A stretch of 64,000 bases of DNA from Streptomyces aurantiogriseus (GCF_014649375.1 NZ_BMSX01000018.1:176525-240524); one strand, 5' to 3'; shown: positions 42,881 to 51,787, counted from the stretch's first letter. A program made the numbers and translations. The notes: generated by a model not told the origin, from the sequence alone.

Positions 42881-43671
42881 CAGCAGGCGGGTACGGAGCC
42901 CTTGCCCGTCTCCAGGGCGACCAGGGAGTCGACGGCGCCCTGGAGGGTGGTCACCGGGATCAGGCGCAGACCCTTGGGCAGCTCGGCCTTGGCCTCGGAG
43001 CACTCGTCCTTCGGTACGAGGAAGACGGTGGCGCCGTCCCGCCGGGCGGCCTGCGTCTTCAGAGCGACACCGCCGACGGCGCCGACCCTGCCCTGGGCGT
43101 CGATGGTCCCCGTCCCGGCGACGGTACGACCGCCCGTGAGGTCACCGCCGCTGCCGTCGCCGTCGAGCTTGTCGATGATCCCCAGCGAGAACAGCAGCCC
43201 GGCGCTGGGGCCGCCGACGTCGGCCAGCTTCAGCGTGACCTTGATGTTCTCGTCGTCCCGGTCGAGGTACGCCAGCGCGGCCTCGGTCGCGGCGTCCTGG
43301 GACTTCTTCATCTGCTCGGTGTTGTGCCGCTCGATCTCCTTGGTGCTCTCCCCGCTGGGGTACACCGAGTCCCGCGGCATGACCGCCTGGTCGGTCTTGA
43401 ACCATCCGTCGATCACATCCCCCAGCGAGACATGCGCGTCCGGGCCGGTCGCCACGATGGTCGTCATCCGCAGCTGCCCGGTGGTGTCCCGGCTGGGCGC
43501 GCCGGAGATCGTGATGACGGGCGTCCCCTTGTACGCCCCGAGCACATCCGCCGTCGTCCCCGGGTACGCCACCGAGAACGGCAACGGCGCGAACACGGCG
43601 CTCGCGACCAGCCCGGCAAAGGGCAGAGCACAGACAGCGAGGACCTGGGGACGCGTGAGGCGAGAGAGCAC
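42880..43671 (-). CDS. Membrane-anchored Lon-like (S16) protease without a visible PDZ domain
   Basis: A 263-residue protein related to YlbL. It has an N-terminal membrane helix (VLAVCALPFAGLVASAVFA), a conserved extracytoplasmic region (YPGTTADVLGAYKGTPVITI ... RHNTEQMKKSQDAATEAALAYL) and a Lon C-terminal protease domain with Ser in VGGPSAGLL (S156) and the dyad Lys in GGVALKTQAARRDGA (K205). YlbL-type proteins normally have a PDZ domain between these parts; here the Lon domain follows almost at once. ATG at 43671. Confidence 0.87.
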   Translation of the reverse strand: MLSRLTRPQVLAVCALPFAGLVASAVFAPLPFSVAYPGTTADVLGAYKGTPVITISGAPSRDTTGQLRMTTIVATGPDAHVSLGDVIDGWFKTDQAVMPRDSVYPSGESTKEIERHNTEQMKKSQDAATEAALAYLDRDDENIKVTLKLADVGGPSAGLLFSLGIIDKLDGDGSGGDLTGGRTVAGTGTIDAQGRVGAVGGVALKTQAARRDGATVFLVPKDECSEAKAELPKGLRLIPVTTLQGAVDSLVALETGKGSVPAC

Positions 43672-43928
43672 GGGGTCAATCTAACGCGAGGGGTCGCCCC
43701 GGCCGACGGTGACCAGCACACGGCACGGGAGGCGGCGGGCGCGGCAAGAGGGCTCAGCCGCGCTGTCCGAGTCGTATGTCCTGCGATCGAAGAGGAAGGT
43801 GAAGGTCGCCTCGGGTACGAGACGGTCGGATACCAGGGCGGCACGGATGGGCGCGGCGGCATTCCGCAACGCCCCACCTTCACCGCTCAACCCGCACCGC
43901 TCGACACCCACCGCTCAACCCACGGCGC

Positions 43929-44579
43929 TCACCTCAGCGCCTCCGCAACCTCCCGTGCCGCGTCCACCACTCGCTGCCCCACCCTCTCCGGGACGGCGTC
44001 CGCCAGCATCACGACACCCACGCTGCCCTCGACCCCCGTCACCCCCAGCAGCGGAGCCGCAGCCCCGCTCGCCCCCGCCTCCAGCTCCCCGTGCGTCAGC
44101 GTGTACCCGGGGTCGTCCAACGACCGCTGCCGCGCAGCGAGAATCGCCTTGCCCGCGGCCCCCCGTTCCAGCGGATGCCGGAACCCGGCCCGGTACGCCA
44201 CGTGGTAGTCCGTCCATGTCGGCTCCACCACGGCGACGGCCAACGCCTCGGCTCCGTCGACGAGCGTCAGATGCGCGGTCGCCCCTATGTCCTCGGCCAG
44301 CGACCGCAGCGCGGGCAACGCCGCCTCCCGCACCAGCGGATGCACTTGGCGGCCCAGCCTCAGCACTCCCAGGCCGACCCGGGCTCGCCCGCCCAGATCA
44401 CGCCGTACGAGTGCGTGCTGCTCCAGCGTGGCGAGCAACCGGTACACGACGGTCCGGTTCACGCCCAGTTTGTGGGAAAGCTCGGTGACGGTCAGCCCGT
44501 GGTCGGTGTCGGCCAGCAGCTTGAGGACCCTCAGTCCTCGATCGAGCGTCTGGGAGGTCTCCGCGGTCACGACGCCCAC
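43929..44579 (-). CDS. IclR-family transcriptional regulator
   Basis: A 216-residue regulator. The N-terminal winged helix is ETSQTLDRGLRVLKLLADTDHGLTVTELSHKLGVNRTVVYRLLATLEQHALVRR. The C-terminal effector domain contains YRAGFRHPLERGAAGKAILAARQ and ends in VGQRVVDAAREVAEALR. It is somewhat shorter than the usual 250 residues, the effector domain being compact. Start ATG at 44579. No obvious target gene is adjacent. Confidence 0.9.
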   Translation of the reverse strand: MGVVTAETSQTLDRGLRVLKLLADTDHGLTVTELSHKLGVNRTVVYRLLATLEQHALVRRDLGGRARVGLGVLRLGRQVHPLVREAALPALRSLAEDIGATAHLTLVDGAEALAVAVVEPTWTDYHVAYRAGFRHPLERGAAGKAILAARQRSLDDPGYTLTHGELEAGASGAAAPLLGVTGVEGSVGVVMLADAVPERVGQRVVDAAREVAEALR

Positions 44580-44960
44580 TCCTTAAGTGGTGAGGTCGGC
44601 TGCCCCCTCGCGGCGGATGCGTCACCGAGTCCCGTCAGTGACGCGCTTCAGAGGCCGCCGATCGACAGATGGGCCCGGCGTGTCCGGGCCCAGTCGCTTC
44701 ACGGCTGCGCTCCGCGGCGGCGCTGCCACGGGGCGTGTGCGTAGCGGGACAGTAGCGAAGCAGGTTCGCTGAGCGGAAGGCTCCGTCCAGAATCCGGTCA
44801 CTGGCCGGTATGGACTACCTGTCTTTTGCGTCGATATGTACGGCGCGTGAACAGACCGACCACGAGGACACGCGCCCCTGCCGGGAGACCGGAGCCGGCG
44901 AACGCCCGGCAAAGAGCCCGTCACCGCAACGCAGACCCCGTCACCGCAACGCAGACCCCG
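44580..44960. other. Gap with a hairpin and a perfect 20-bp duplication
   Basis: No gene recognised in about 380 bp. TGGGCCCGG (44670-44678) and its complement (44684-44692) form a 9-bp hairpin. At the right end the 20-mer TCACCGCAACGCAGACCCCG occurs twice head-to-tail (44921-44940 and 44941-44960), ending directly at the helicase stop codon. Confidence 0.7.
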
Positions 44961-46757
44961 TCACTTCATCCGGGTCGCCCACTCCTGCACCTTGGCGATC
45001 CGCTGCCGCAGCTGCCCCGCCGTCGCCTCCGCGCTCGGCGGCCCCCCGCACACCCGCCGCAGCTCGGTGTGGATCACCCCGTGCGGCTTGCCGCTCTGGT
45101 GAACGTACGCGCCGACCATCGTGTTGAGCTGCCGGCGCAGCTCCATCAGCTCCTTGTGCGAGACCACCGGCCGCCGCTCGGCGGGCAGCTCCAGCAGATC
45201 GGCTTCCGTGTCCGGCTTCTTCTTGCTGTGCGCGATCTGCTTGGCCTGTCGCTTCTGCAGCAGGAGCTGGACCTGCTCGGGCTCCAGCAGGCCGGGGATG
45301 CCGAGGTAGTCCTGCTCCTCCTCGCTCCCGGGGTGGGCCTGCATGCCGAACTCGGCCCCGTTGTACATGACCCGGTCGAAGACGGCGTCGGACTCCAGCG
45401 CCTCGAAGGGCAGCATGTCCTGCTCACCGGTGTCCTCGTCCTGCTCCCGGTTCGCCTCCTCCATCTCCTTCTCGGACTCGGCGTACGGGTCCTCCTCGCC
45501 CCCGTCCTTCTTGGGCTTGTCGAGGACGTGGTCCCGCTCGCGCTCCATCTCGTTGGCGAAGCCGAGCAGGTCGGGCACGGTGGGGAGAAAGACGGACGCG
45601 GTCTCGCCGCGCCGCCGGGACCGTACGAAACGTCCGACGGCCTGCGCGAAGAACAACGGCGTCGAGATCGTCGTCGCGTACACCCCGACCGCGAGCCGCG
45701 GTACGTCGACGCCCTCCGACACCATCCGCACCGCGACCATCCACCGGTCGGTGTTGTTGCTGAACTCGTCGATCCGGTTGGACGCGCCGGCGTCGTCGGA
45801 GAGGACGAGGGTCGCCTTGGTCCCGGTGATCTCCCGGATCAGCTTGGCGTACGCGCGCGCGGAGTCCTGGTCGGAGGCGATGACGAGGGCGCCCGCGTCC
45901 GGGATCGACTTCCTGACCTCCGTCAGCCGCTGGTCGGCGGCGCGCAGCACGCTCGGCATCCACTCGCCGCGCGGATCCAGGGCCGTACGCCACGCCTGGC
46001 TGATCGCGTCCTTCGTCATCGGCTCGCCGAGCCGCGCGGCGATCTCGTCGCCGGCCTTGGTCCGCCAGCGCATGTTGCCGCTGTAGGAGAGGAAGATGAC
46101 GGGCCGGACGACGTGGTCGGCCAGCGCGTTCCCGTACCCGTACGTGTAGTCCGCGGCCGACCGCCGGATCCCGTCGTTCCCCTCCTCGTACGTCACGAAC
46201 GGGATGGGGTTGGTGTCGGACCGGAAGGGCGTACCGGTGAGCGCGAGCCGCCGCGTGGCCGGCTCGAACGCCTCCAGGCAGGCCTCACCCCACGACTTGG
46301 AGTCACCGGCATGGTGGATCTCGTCGAGGATGACGAGCGTCTTGCGCTGCTCGCTGCGGTTGCGGTGCAGCATCGGCCGCACGCCGACGCCCGCGTACGT
46401 CACGGCGACACCGTGGTAGTCCTTGCTGAGCGGGCCCGCGCTGTACTCGGGGTCCAGCCGGATCCCTATGCGCGCGGCCGCCTCCGCCCACTGCTTCTTC
46501 AGGTGCTCGGTGGGCGCGACCACGGTCACCTGCTGCACGACGTGGTGGTGCAGCAGCCAGGAGGCGAGCGTCAGCGCGAAGGTCGTCTTGCCGGCGCCGG
46601 GGGTGGCGACGGCGAGGAAGTCGCGCGGCTGCTCCTGGATGTACTTCTCCATCGCCCCCTGCTGCCAGGCACGCAGCTTGCTGGCGGTACCCCAGGGGGC
46701 GCGGCCGGGGAAGGCGGGAGAGAGGTGGTGTGAGGACGAGGCGGCGGTGGTAGTCAC
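44961..46757 (-). CDS. SF2 DEAD/DEAH-box helicase
   Basis: A 598-residue superfamily 2 helicase. Walker A ATPGAGKTT (about 51-59), motif Ia VVAPTEHLKKQW, motif II ILDEIHH, motif III LALTGTPFRSD, motif V RMVSEGVDVPRLAVGVYAT and motif VI QAVGRFVRSRRRGE are intact. The C-terminal 180 residues are acidic and unusual (EEDPYAESEKEMEEANREQDED) and probably unstructured. This resembles the XPB/Rad25-like helicases of actinobacteria. ATG at 46757. The gene appears single, without a nuclease partner such as XPF/Bax1. Confidence 0.92.
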   Translation of the reverse strand: MTTTAASSSHHLSPAFPGRAPWGTASKLRAWQQGAMEKYIQEQPRDFLAVATPGAGKTTFALTLASWLLHHHVVQQVTVVAPTEHLKKQWAEAAARIGIRLDPEYSAGPLSKDYHGVAVTYAGVGVRPMLHRNRSEQRKTLVILDEIHHAGDSKSWGEACLEAFEPATRRLALTGTPFRSDTNPIPFVTYEEGNDGIRRSAADYTYGYGNALADHVVRPVIFLSYSGNMRWRTKAGDEIAARLGEPMTKDAISQAWRTALDPRGEWMPSVLRAADQRLTEVRKSIPDAGALVIASDQDSARAYAKLIREITGTKATLVLSDDAGASNRIDEFSNNTDRWMVAVRMVSEGVDVPRLAVGVYATTISTPLFFAQAVGRFVRSRRRGETASVFLPTVPDLLGFANEMERERDHVLDKPKKDGGEEDPYAESEKEMEEANREQDEDTGEQDMLPFEALESDAVFDRVMYNGAEFGMQAHPGSEEEQDYLGIPGLLEPEQVQLLLQKRQAKQIAHSKKKPDTEADLLELPAERRPVVSHKELMELRRQLNTMVGAYVHQSGKPHGVIHTELRRVCGGPPSAEATAGQLRQRIAKVQEWATRMK

Positions 46758-46961
46758 GGTCTCCGTACGGGGGTCGAATCAAAGGGGCCGCGCAGAGCGC
46801 GTCAGGTAGGGCGGTGGTGGATGACGGGCGGGCGGCTCGGCTGCTTCGGCTACGTATGACAACCGGGCCACCCTACCGGCGGCCCGGACCCGTCAACGCG
46901 CGAACGGGGCCGGGTCACGGCCGGGTGGGACCCACGTCACAGGGAAAGCGCGGACACCGAC

Positions 46962-47330
46962 TCAGCGCGCGAAGCGCGGCAGCTGCGACGCGATCTTGGG
47001 CACGTCCAGGGCGCCCTGACAGACGTCCAACACGAATCTCTCGGCCTCGTCCACATCGAAGTCGGGGTCCAGCGGGTGTCCGTTCAGGTGCAGGAAGACC
47101 CAGGTCGCGTACCAGGCGATGCGCTTGTTGCCGTCGACGAGCGCGTGATTGCGCGCCAGGGACTCCATCAGCGCCGCGGCCTTCTGCCATACGTCCGGAT
47201 AGGCGTCCTGGCCGAACACGCTCGACCGGGGGCGCGCCAGCGCCGAGTCCAGCAGGCCGTAGTCGCGCACCTCGTCCGCCCCGAGTCGCTGCGCGAGGTT
47301 CAGCAGCTCAGGGAGCGTCAGGTAATACAT
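46962..47330 (-). CDS. doc: Doc/Fic-type toxin
   Basis: A 122-residue death-on-curing protein. The Fic motif is NHALVDGNKRIAW (H62 to R70), closest to the Doc version H-x-[FL]-x-D-[AG]-N-K-R; Doc phosphorylates EF-Tu rather than AMPylating. The N-terminal LTLPELLNLAQRLGADEVRDYGLLDSALARPRSSVFGQDAYPDVWQKAAALMESLARN is the family's conserved lead. It overlaps the antitoxin stop by one base (ATGA), so the pair is translationally coupled. Confidence 0.9.
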   Translation of the reverse strand: MYYLTLPELLNLAQRLGADEVRDYGLLDSALARPRSSVFGQDAYPDVWQKAAALMESLARNHALVDGNKRIAWYATWVFLHLNGHPLDPDFDVDEAERFVLDVCQGALDVPKIASQLPRFAR

Positions 47331-47527
47331 CAGGCCAGCCTGCGGTTCAGCTCCGCACTGGCCTTCAGCACGTGTTCCGCGGCCTCGTTGAACAACCGCG
47401 AGTGCTCGTTGATGGCCCCCATCACGGCATCGTGCGCGAATGCCTGCATGCTGCGCCCCTCGGCCGCCGCACGCTCACGCAGGGCGTCGAGTTCCTCGTC
47501 CGTGAAACGCAGGTTCAGTCCAGCCAT
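47330..47527 (-). CDS. Ribbon-helix-helix antitoxin of the Doc pair
   Basis: A 65-residue protein with LNLRFTDEELDALRERAAAEGRSMQAFAHDAVMGAINEH, a typical Arc/MetJ ribbon-helix-helix (basic strand then two helices). The C-terminal tail (RLFNEAAEHVLKASAELNRRLA) likely wraps the toxin. Phd normally pairs with Doc; here an RHH-type antitoxin takes that role, as in many actinobacterial Doc loci. ATG at 47527. Confidence 0.87.
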   Translation of the reverse strand: MAGLNLRFTDEELDALRERAAAEGRSMQAFAHDAVMGAINEHSRLFNEAAEHVLKASAELNRRLA

Positions 47528-47559
47528 GGTTCGACGGTACTACGTGGTACCACTCGGTG

Positions 47560-49014
47560 TCACCTGGCTACTGACCTCAGCCTCGTCGTCACCCAAGCCC
47601 CCACCAACGCGACTCCCGCCATCGGCAGGAACACCACGGCGAAGGCGGCCGGGTGCGAACCGGAGGCTCCGGTGGCCGTATGGGTCACGCTCCCCCCGCC
47701 CAGGGCGGCGAAGGCGGCACCTCCCGCGGCCAGCAGCAGGGCGTTGGAGAGTCCGTCGGAGATCTGGAGGGCGGCGGAGTTGGTGCCGGCCTCCTCGGGA
47801 GCGGAGAGCTGCAGCAGGAGCACGCTGGTGGAGGAGATGACCAGGCCCATCCCGAAGCAGCCGAAGCCCCAGGCGACGGCCACCGTCCAGGCGGGCACCG
47901 CGTCGATCAGCACACTCGGCACGGCGGCGATGGCGGCCGCCACGAGCACCATCCCGACGGTCATCAGCCGCTCCCGGTACGGCTCCACCCGCGGCCGGGA
48001 CTGCACCCACGAACCCAGCGCCCAGGTCGCCCCGCTGGCCGCGAGCGAGAACCCGGCGAGGGTCGGGCTGAGGCCGCGCTGGGTGACCAGCATCAGCGGC
48101 ACGAAGGACTCGGCGGCGATGAAGGAACCGGCGGCGACACCGCGCAACAGCACGACCGACGGCAGCCCACGGGCCGCCCGGTAGGTGCCGCGGGGCAGGA
48201 GTCCGAGAACGGCCGGCACGAGCAGCGCGACGCCCGCGGCGGCGGGGAGGAGGGAGAGGGGCCGCAGATCCTGGGCGGCGTACTGCAGGAGCCCGGCGCC
48301 CAGGGAGATCCCGAGGGCGAGGCGGATACGGCGCCGGTCGAAGGAGGCACCCGCGGCCCCGTCGTCGACCGGTCCCCCGGCCCGCCGCCGTATCTGCGGC
48401 AGCGCGAGGGCCAGCGGGAACACGACGAGGACGGGTATCCCGACGAACACCCACCGCCATCCCAGATGCTCGGTCACCGCCCCGGAGGCAAGCGGCCCCA
48501 CGACGGACGGCACGACCCAGCTCGCCGCGAAGGCCGCCATGATCGCCGGCCGCAACCGCTCCGGATACGCCCGCCCGACCACGACATACAGCGCGACGAT
48601 CACCAGCCCGCCCCCGAGCCCCTGCACGGCCCTCCCGAGGATGAACAGCCACATGACCCCGGCGGTCCCGGAGAGCAGAAGTCCTGCGACAAAGGTGGCG
48701 ATACCGCTGGTCAACGCCCCGAGCGGACCCCGCCGGTCCGACCACTGTCCCGCCAGCACCATCCCTAACAGACTGGTCGTGAAGTACCCCGAGAACGCGA
48801 AGGCGTACAAGGACACCCCGTCCAGCTCCCGCGCCGCCACCGGCATCGCCGTCCCCACCGCGGTCGCCTCGAAGGCGACCAACAACACGACGGAGACGAT
48901 CCCGACACTCAGCGCCCGGTACGACCGGCCGAGCACGGTCTCGTCGGAGGACGGCGGACGGGACTTGCCGGATGCGTCGGCGACACCGGTGTCGCGAGGT
49001 TCGAGGACGGCCAT
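47560..49014 (-). CDS. MFS drug-type exporter
   Basis: A protein of about 484 residues with about 14 hydrophobic segments. Patterns include VLLVAFEATAVGTAMPVAARELDG (motif D1-like of DHA families), GQWSDRRGPLGALTSGIATFVAGLLLSG (motif A: G-x-x-x-D-R-x-G) and FILGRAVQGLGGGLVIVALYVVVGRAYPERLRP. This fits the DHA2/EmrB-QacA group of proton-driven exporters. The start at 49014 (MAVLEPRDTG) was chosen; an ATG at 49044 with CAGGGG upstream is an alternative. Substrate unknown. Confidence 0.87.
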   Translation of the reverse strand: MAVLEPRDTGVADASGKSRPPSSDETVLGRSYRALSVGIVSVVLLVAFEATAVGTAMPVAARELDGVSLYAFAFSGYFTTSLLGMVLAGQWSDRRGPLGALTSGIATFVAGLLLSGTAGVMWLFILGRAVQGLGGGLVIVALYVVVGRAYPERLRPAIMAAFAASWVVPSVVGPLASGAVTEHLGWRWVFVGIPVLVVFPLALALPQIRRRAGGPVDDGAAGASFDRRRIRLALGISLGAGLLQYAAQDLRPLSLLPAAAGVALLVPAVLGLLPRGTYRAARGLPSVVLLRGVAAGSFIAAESFVPLMLVTQRGLSPTLAGFSLAASGATWALGSWVQSRPRVEPYRERLMTVGMVLVAAAIAAVPSVLIDAVPAWTVAVAWGFGCFGMGLVISSTSVLLLQLSAPEEAGTNSAALQISDGLSNALLLAAGGAAFAALGGGSVTHTATGASGSHPAAFAVVFLPMAGVALVGAWVTTRLRSVAR

Positions 49015-49246
49015 GCCCGCCAGAGTAAGGCGCACAACTGACATTGACCCCTGTCCGGAGACGGGCCCGCCCCTGGTCCCTTGGTCGTAAGCCAACCGCC
49101 CGACCACCCCCCGGCCACCCCCCGTTCATGAACGGCGTATGGCAGTCCCATTGCAGGCCGGCCGCTTCCCTTGGATCCCCTTCCTCCCTCGCCATACGGT
49201 CGTTCCACGCAGTTCGGAAGGGCGCAGCCCCACGGAACTGATGAAC

Positions 49247-49321
49247 GGCCGTGTGCCCGAGTGGTTTAGGGACTCGCCTGCAAAGCGAGTTACGTGGGTT
49301 CGATTCCCGCCACGGCCTCCA
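49247..49321 (+). tRNA. tRNA-Cys (anticodon GCA)
   Basis: Acceptor stem GGCCGTG/CACGGCC (49247-49253 with 49311-49317), D-arm, anticodon stem CTCGC/GCGAG with loop CTGCAAA (anticodon GCA), short variable loop TTAC and T-arm GTGGGTTCGATTCCCGC. Discriminator U73, the base expected for cysteinyl-tRNA synthetase, and an encoded CCA (49319-49321). All stems pair apart from one G-T in the T-stem, so it is likely functional. Confidence 0.85.
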
Positions 49322-49337
49322 CAAAGAAGAACCGAAC

Positions 49338-49438
49338 GGCCGTGTGCCCGAGTGGCTTGGGGACTCGCCTGCGCTGCATCCATCAGCGAGCTCCGCTCGC
49401 GGGGAGTTACGCGGGTTCGATTCCCGCCACGGCCTCCA
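49338..49438 (+). tRNA. tRNA-Cys-like copy with expanded anticodon/variable region (possible pseudogene)
   Basis: It repeats the first tRNA's acceptor stem, D-arm, T-arm, U73 and CCA almost exactly but is 26 nt longer. Between CTGC of the anticodon loop and GAGTTAC, 31 nt replace the normal 5. The stem CTCGC/GCGAG can still form, but with a 17-nt loop, and the extra CTCCGCTCGCGGGGAG can form a long variable-arm hairpin. It may be a tandem duplication with insertion (a tRNA pseudogene), or a structured variant. Confidence 0.55.
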
Positions 49439-49501
49439 CAGTCCGTCTCGCGGCCGGCCACTGGCGGGTGGTCGGCCGGACGGTCACCACCGGTGGTGGA
49501 T

Positions 49502-50476
49502 CTACGGGCGGATCAGTTCGTCGTAGACCTCTTGGACGGCCTGGTGCGTGGCCTGGTCCAGCGGTGACAGTGCGGCGGTGGCGGCGTTCGTGTGGGCCTG
49601 GTCGGCGTTGCGGGCGCCGGGGATGACGACGGTCACCGCCTGCTGGTCGATGATCCAGCGCAGGGCGAACTGAGCCAGTGTCGCGTCTTCCGGGACCAGT
49701 GGACGCAGCCGTTCCACCGCCTCGAGGCCGGTCGTGTAGTCCACGCCCGAGAAGGTCTCGCCGACGTCGAAGGACTCGCCGCGCCGGTTGTAGGTGCGGT
49801 GGTCGTCCGCGCCGAAGACGGTGGCGGACGGGTACCGGCCCGAGAGCAGACCGCTGGCCAGGGGTACGCGCGCGATGATGCCGACCCCTGCCTCCGCCGC
49901 GGCCGGCAGGACCTGCTCCAGCGGCTTGAGGCGGAAGGCGTTCAGGACCAGCTGGACGGTGGCGAGGTGCGGGCGGCGGATGGCGGCCAGCGCCTGCTCG
50001 CAGGTGCGGACGCTGACTCCGTACGCCGCGATGGCCTCGTCCTCGACCAGCGCGTCGAGGGCGTCGAACACCTCGTCGCTCGCGTACACCGCGTCCGGCG
50101 GGCAGTGCAGTTGCACGAGGTCGAGCCGGTCGACACCGAGGTTGCGACGCGAGCGGTCGGTCCAGGCGCGGAAGTTGGCGGCGTTGTAGTTCTCCGGCAC
50201 CTGGGCCATGCGGCGGCCCATCTTCGTCGCCACGGTCGGTGCCGCCGTGCCCGTCCGCGCGAGCGACCGCAGGAGGGTGCCGATGATCTGCTCGCTTCGT
50301 CCGTCCCCGTACTCGTCGGCGGTGTCGATGAAGTTCACGCCCGCCTCGAGTGCCGCGTGCAGCGTGGCGAGGGCGTCCGCCTCGTCCACCTGGCCCCAGT
50401 CCCCGCCGAGTTGCCAGGCCCCGAGCCCGATCACCCCGACCTGCCTGCCCGTACGCCCCAGTGTCCTGTTCTCCAT
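49502..50476 (-). CDS. Aldo/keto reductase
   Basis: A 324-residue NADPH-dependent oxidoreductase with a TIM barrel. It has MENRTLGRTGRQVGVIGLGAWQLGG, GVNFIDTADEYGDGRSEQIIG (catalytic Asp and Tyr), TKMGRRM (catalytic Lys), DLVQLHCPP (catalytic His) and C-terminal VTVVIPGARNADQ. The tetrad D-Y-K-H is complete. ATG at 50476. Substrate unknown. It is co-oriented with the SUKH-4 gene upstream, 44 bp apart. Confidence 0.93.
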   Translation of the reverse strand: MENRTLGRTGRQVGVIGLGAWQLGGDWGQVDEADALATLHAALEAGVNFIDTADEYGDGRSEQIIGTLLRSLARTGTAAPTVATKMGRRMAQVPENYNAANFRAWTDRSRRNLGVDRLDLVQLHCPPDAVYASDEVFDALDALVEDEAIAAYGVSVRTCEQALAAIRRPHLATVQLVLNAFRLKPLEQVLPAAAEAGVGIIARVPLASGLLSGRYPSATVFGADDHRTYNRRGESFDVGETFSGVDYTTGLEAVERLRPLVPEDATLAQFALRWIIDQQAVTVVIPGARNADQAHTNAATAALSPLDQATHQAVQEVYDELIRP

Positions 50477-50520
50477 GATCGCGACTCTAGGAGGAGGGCG
50501 GGAGGGGCGCCGCCGTTTCG

Positions 50521-51702
50521 CTATGCGTAGAGACCGCCGCCCGCCTCGTCCTCGAACACCCCCGGCCAGTACCGCCACCCGTCGTCGGTGGGCGTCCTCC
50601 GGGTCGGGTCGCAGGCGACGGGGTCGAGGGCGGCCAGGGTGCGGGTCATCGTGGCCGCCAGTTGGTCGTAGGCCTCGGTGAGTTCGTGGACCGCGTCGAG
50701 GGACTGCTCGCGGTGGATGAGCCAGAGGGTGAACGCCAGGGTGGAGATGTCGGCGTTCAGCGGGCGGAGTCCGGCCTCGGTCTCGCTCCAGTGCAGGACC
50801 GCGCCGGTGGTGCCGTCGACCACGATGCTCGTGTCCTCCAGGAGGTGGCCCAGACGGATCAAGTGGTCGGCGCCCTCGGGGAGTTCGGCGTCCGGGCTGT
50901 CCGCCCAGTGCTCGGCGAGGGTGGGGAGGGGCACGTCCGTGTCGAGGGAGAACCAGACGCACTCCTCCGGCAGCCCCGTCTCCCGCAGGAAACGGCGGGT
51001 CGGCTCGTGCGTGAGCGCGGCCGGGAAGTCGACCTCCTCGAAGCGGACGATCGCTCCGGCGTCGAACTCCTCGTCCAGCAGGCGGGGCGGCAGGTCCAGG
51101 GCCAGACCGGAGCGGGTGCCGGGGCCCGCCACCAGCGCCAGGGGGCGGATCACCGCGGCCAGCCGCCAGAACGGCGGAACCTCGCCGTCCGCGCCCGCCT
51201 CGTACAGCGCCAGCAGTTGTCCCGACGCCTCCGCCACCGCCTCGGGCCCGCAGCGCCCGGCGTAGGCCGCGAACTGGCCCCGGAGGGCCGCCAGTTCGTC
51301 GGCGGCGGTGGCGAACCGCACGAGCTTCTCCAGGGAGGGCGCGAGCGGGCGGCGGTCCATCAGGTCGGGACGGTCGTGGAGGAAGTACGTCGTCGTGATC
51401 TCGCCGGTGGCACCGTCGAGCAGCACCGACTCCGTCTGCGGGCCGGCGGCGCCGAGCAGTCCGCCGATGACCAGTTGGTCGCGCAGCTCGGCCGCCAGGC
51501 AGCCCTCGGCGTCCCCCGTCGAGTCAGCGACCGTGCGCAGACCGTGCGTGCGCAGCGCCTCGAACGTCAGCAGGCCGCCGGTGCCCGGCAGTCCGGGGCC
51601 GGTCAGCCAGCGGCGCGTCGGCGCGTGGGTGACGTACGGATCCAGCTGGTCCTCGGTGAAGGTGATCACCGCCGTGTCGGCGGCGGTCCCGGTCGTGCCC
51701 AT
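50521..51702 (-). CDS. SUKH-4-type protein, two domains
   Basis: A 393-residue protein with two SUKH-4-like halves. The first begins VITFTEDQLDPYVTHAPTRRWLTGPGLP and the second IVRFEEVDFPAALTHEPTRRFLRETGLPEE, both followed by the domain's GxLLGAAGPQTESVLLDGATGEI or LGHLLEDTSIVVDGTTGAVL strand pattern. SUKH proteins are immunity factors for polymorphic nucleic-acid toxins in many loci; no toxin is visible here. The start is ATG at 51702, after a G-rich stretch. Confidence 0.8.
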   Translation of the reverse strand: MGTTGTAADTAVITFTEDQLDPYVTHAPTRRWLTGPGLPGTGGLLTFEALRTHGLRTVADSTGDAEGCLAAELRDQLVIGGLLGAAGPQTESVLLDGATGEITTTYFLHDRPDLMDRRPLAPSLEKLVRFATAADELAALRGQFAAYAGRCGPEAVAEASGQLLALYEAGADGEVPPFWRLAAVIRPLALVAGPGTRSGLALDLPPRLLDEEFDAGAIVRFEEVDFPAALTHEPTRRFLRETGLPEECVWFSLDTDVPLPTLAEHWADSPDAELPEGADHLIRLGHLLEDTSIVVDGTTGAVLHWSETEAGLRPLNADISTLAFTLWLIHREQSLDAVHELTEAYDQLAATMTRTLAALDPVACDPTRRTPTDDGWRYWPGVFEDEAGGGLYA

Positions 51703-51787
51703 CGGTTCCCCCGTGCGTGAAGTTCGCCGTCCCACTGCTCCGCACCCTACGCGGCCCCACTGACAACGGCCCTCACCTGGGAAGACG

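Noticed and set aside
43672..43928. Minus-strand frame of 76 codons between the Lon-like and IclR genes
   Set aside because: No ribosome site or domain; composition does not match coding sequence around it.
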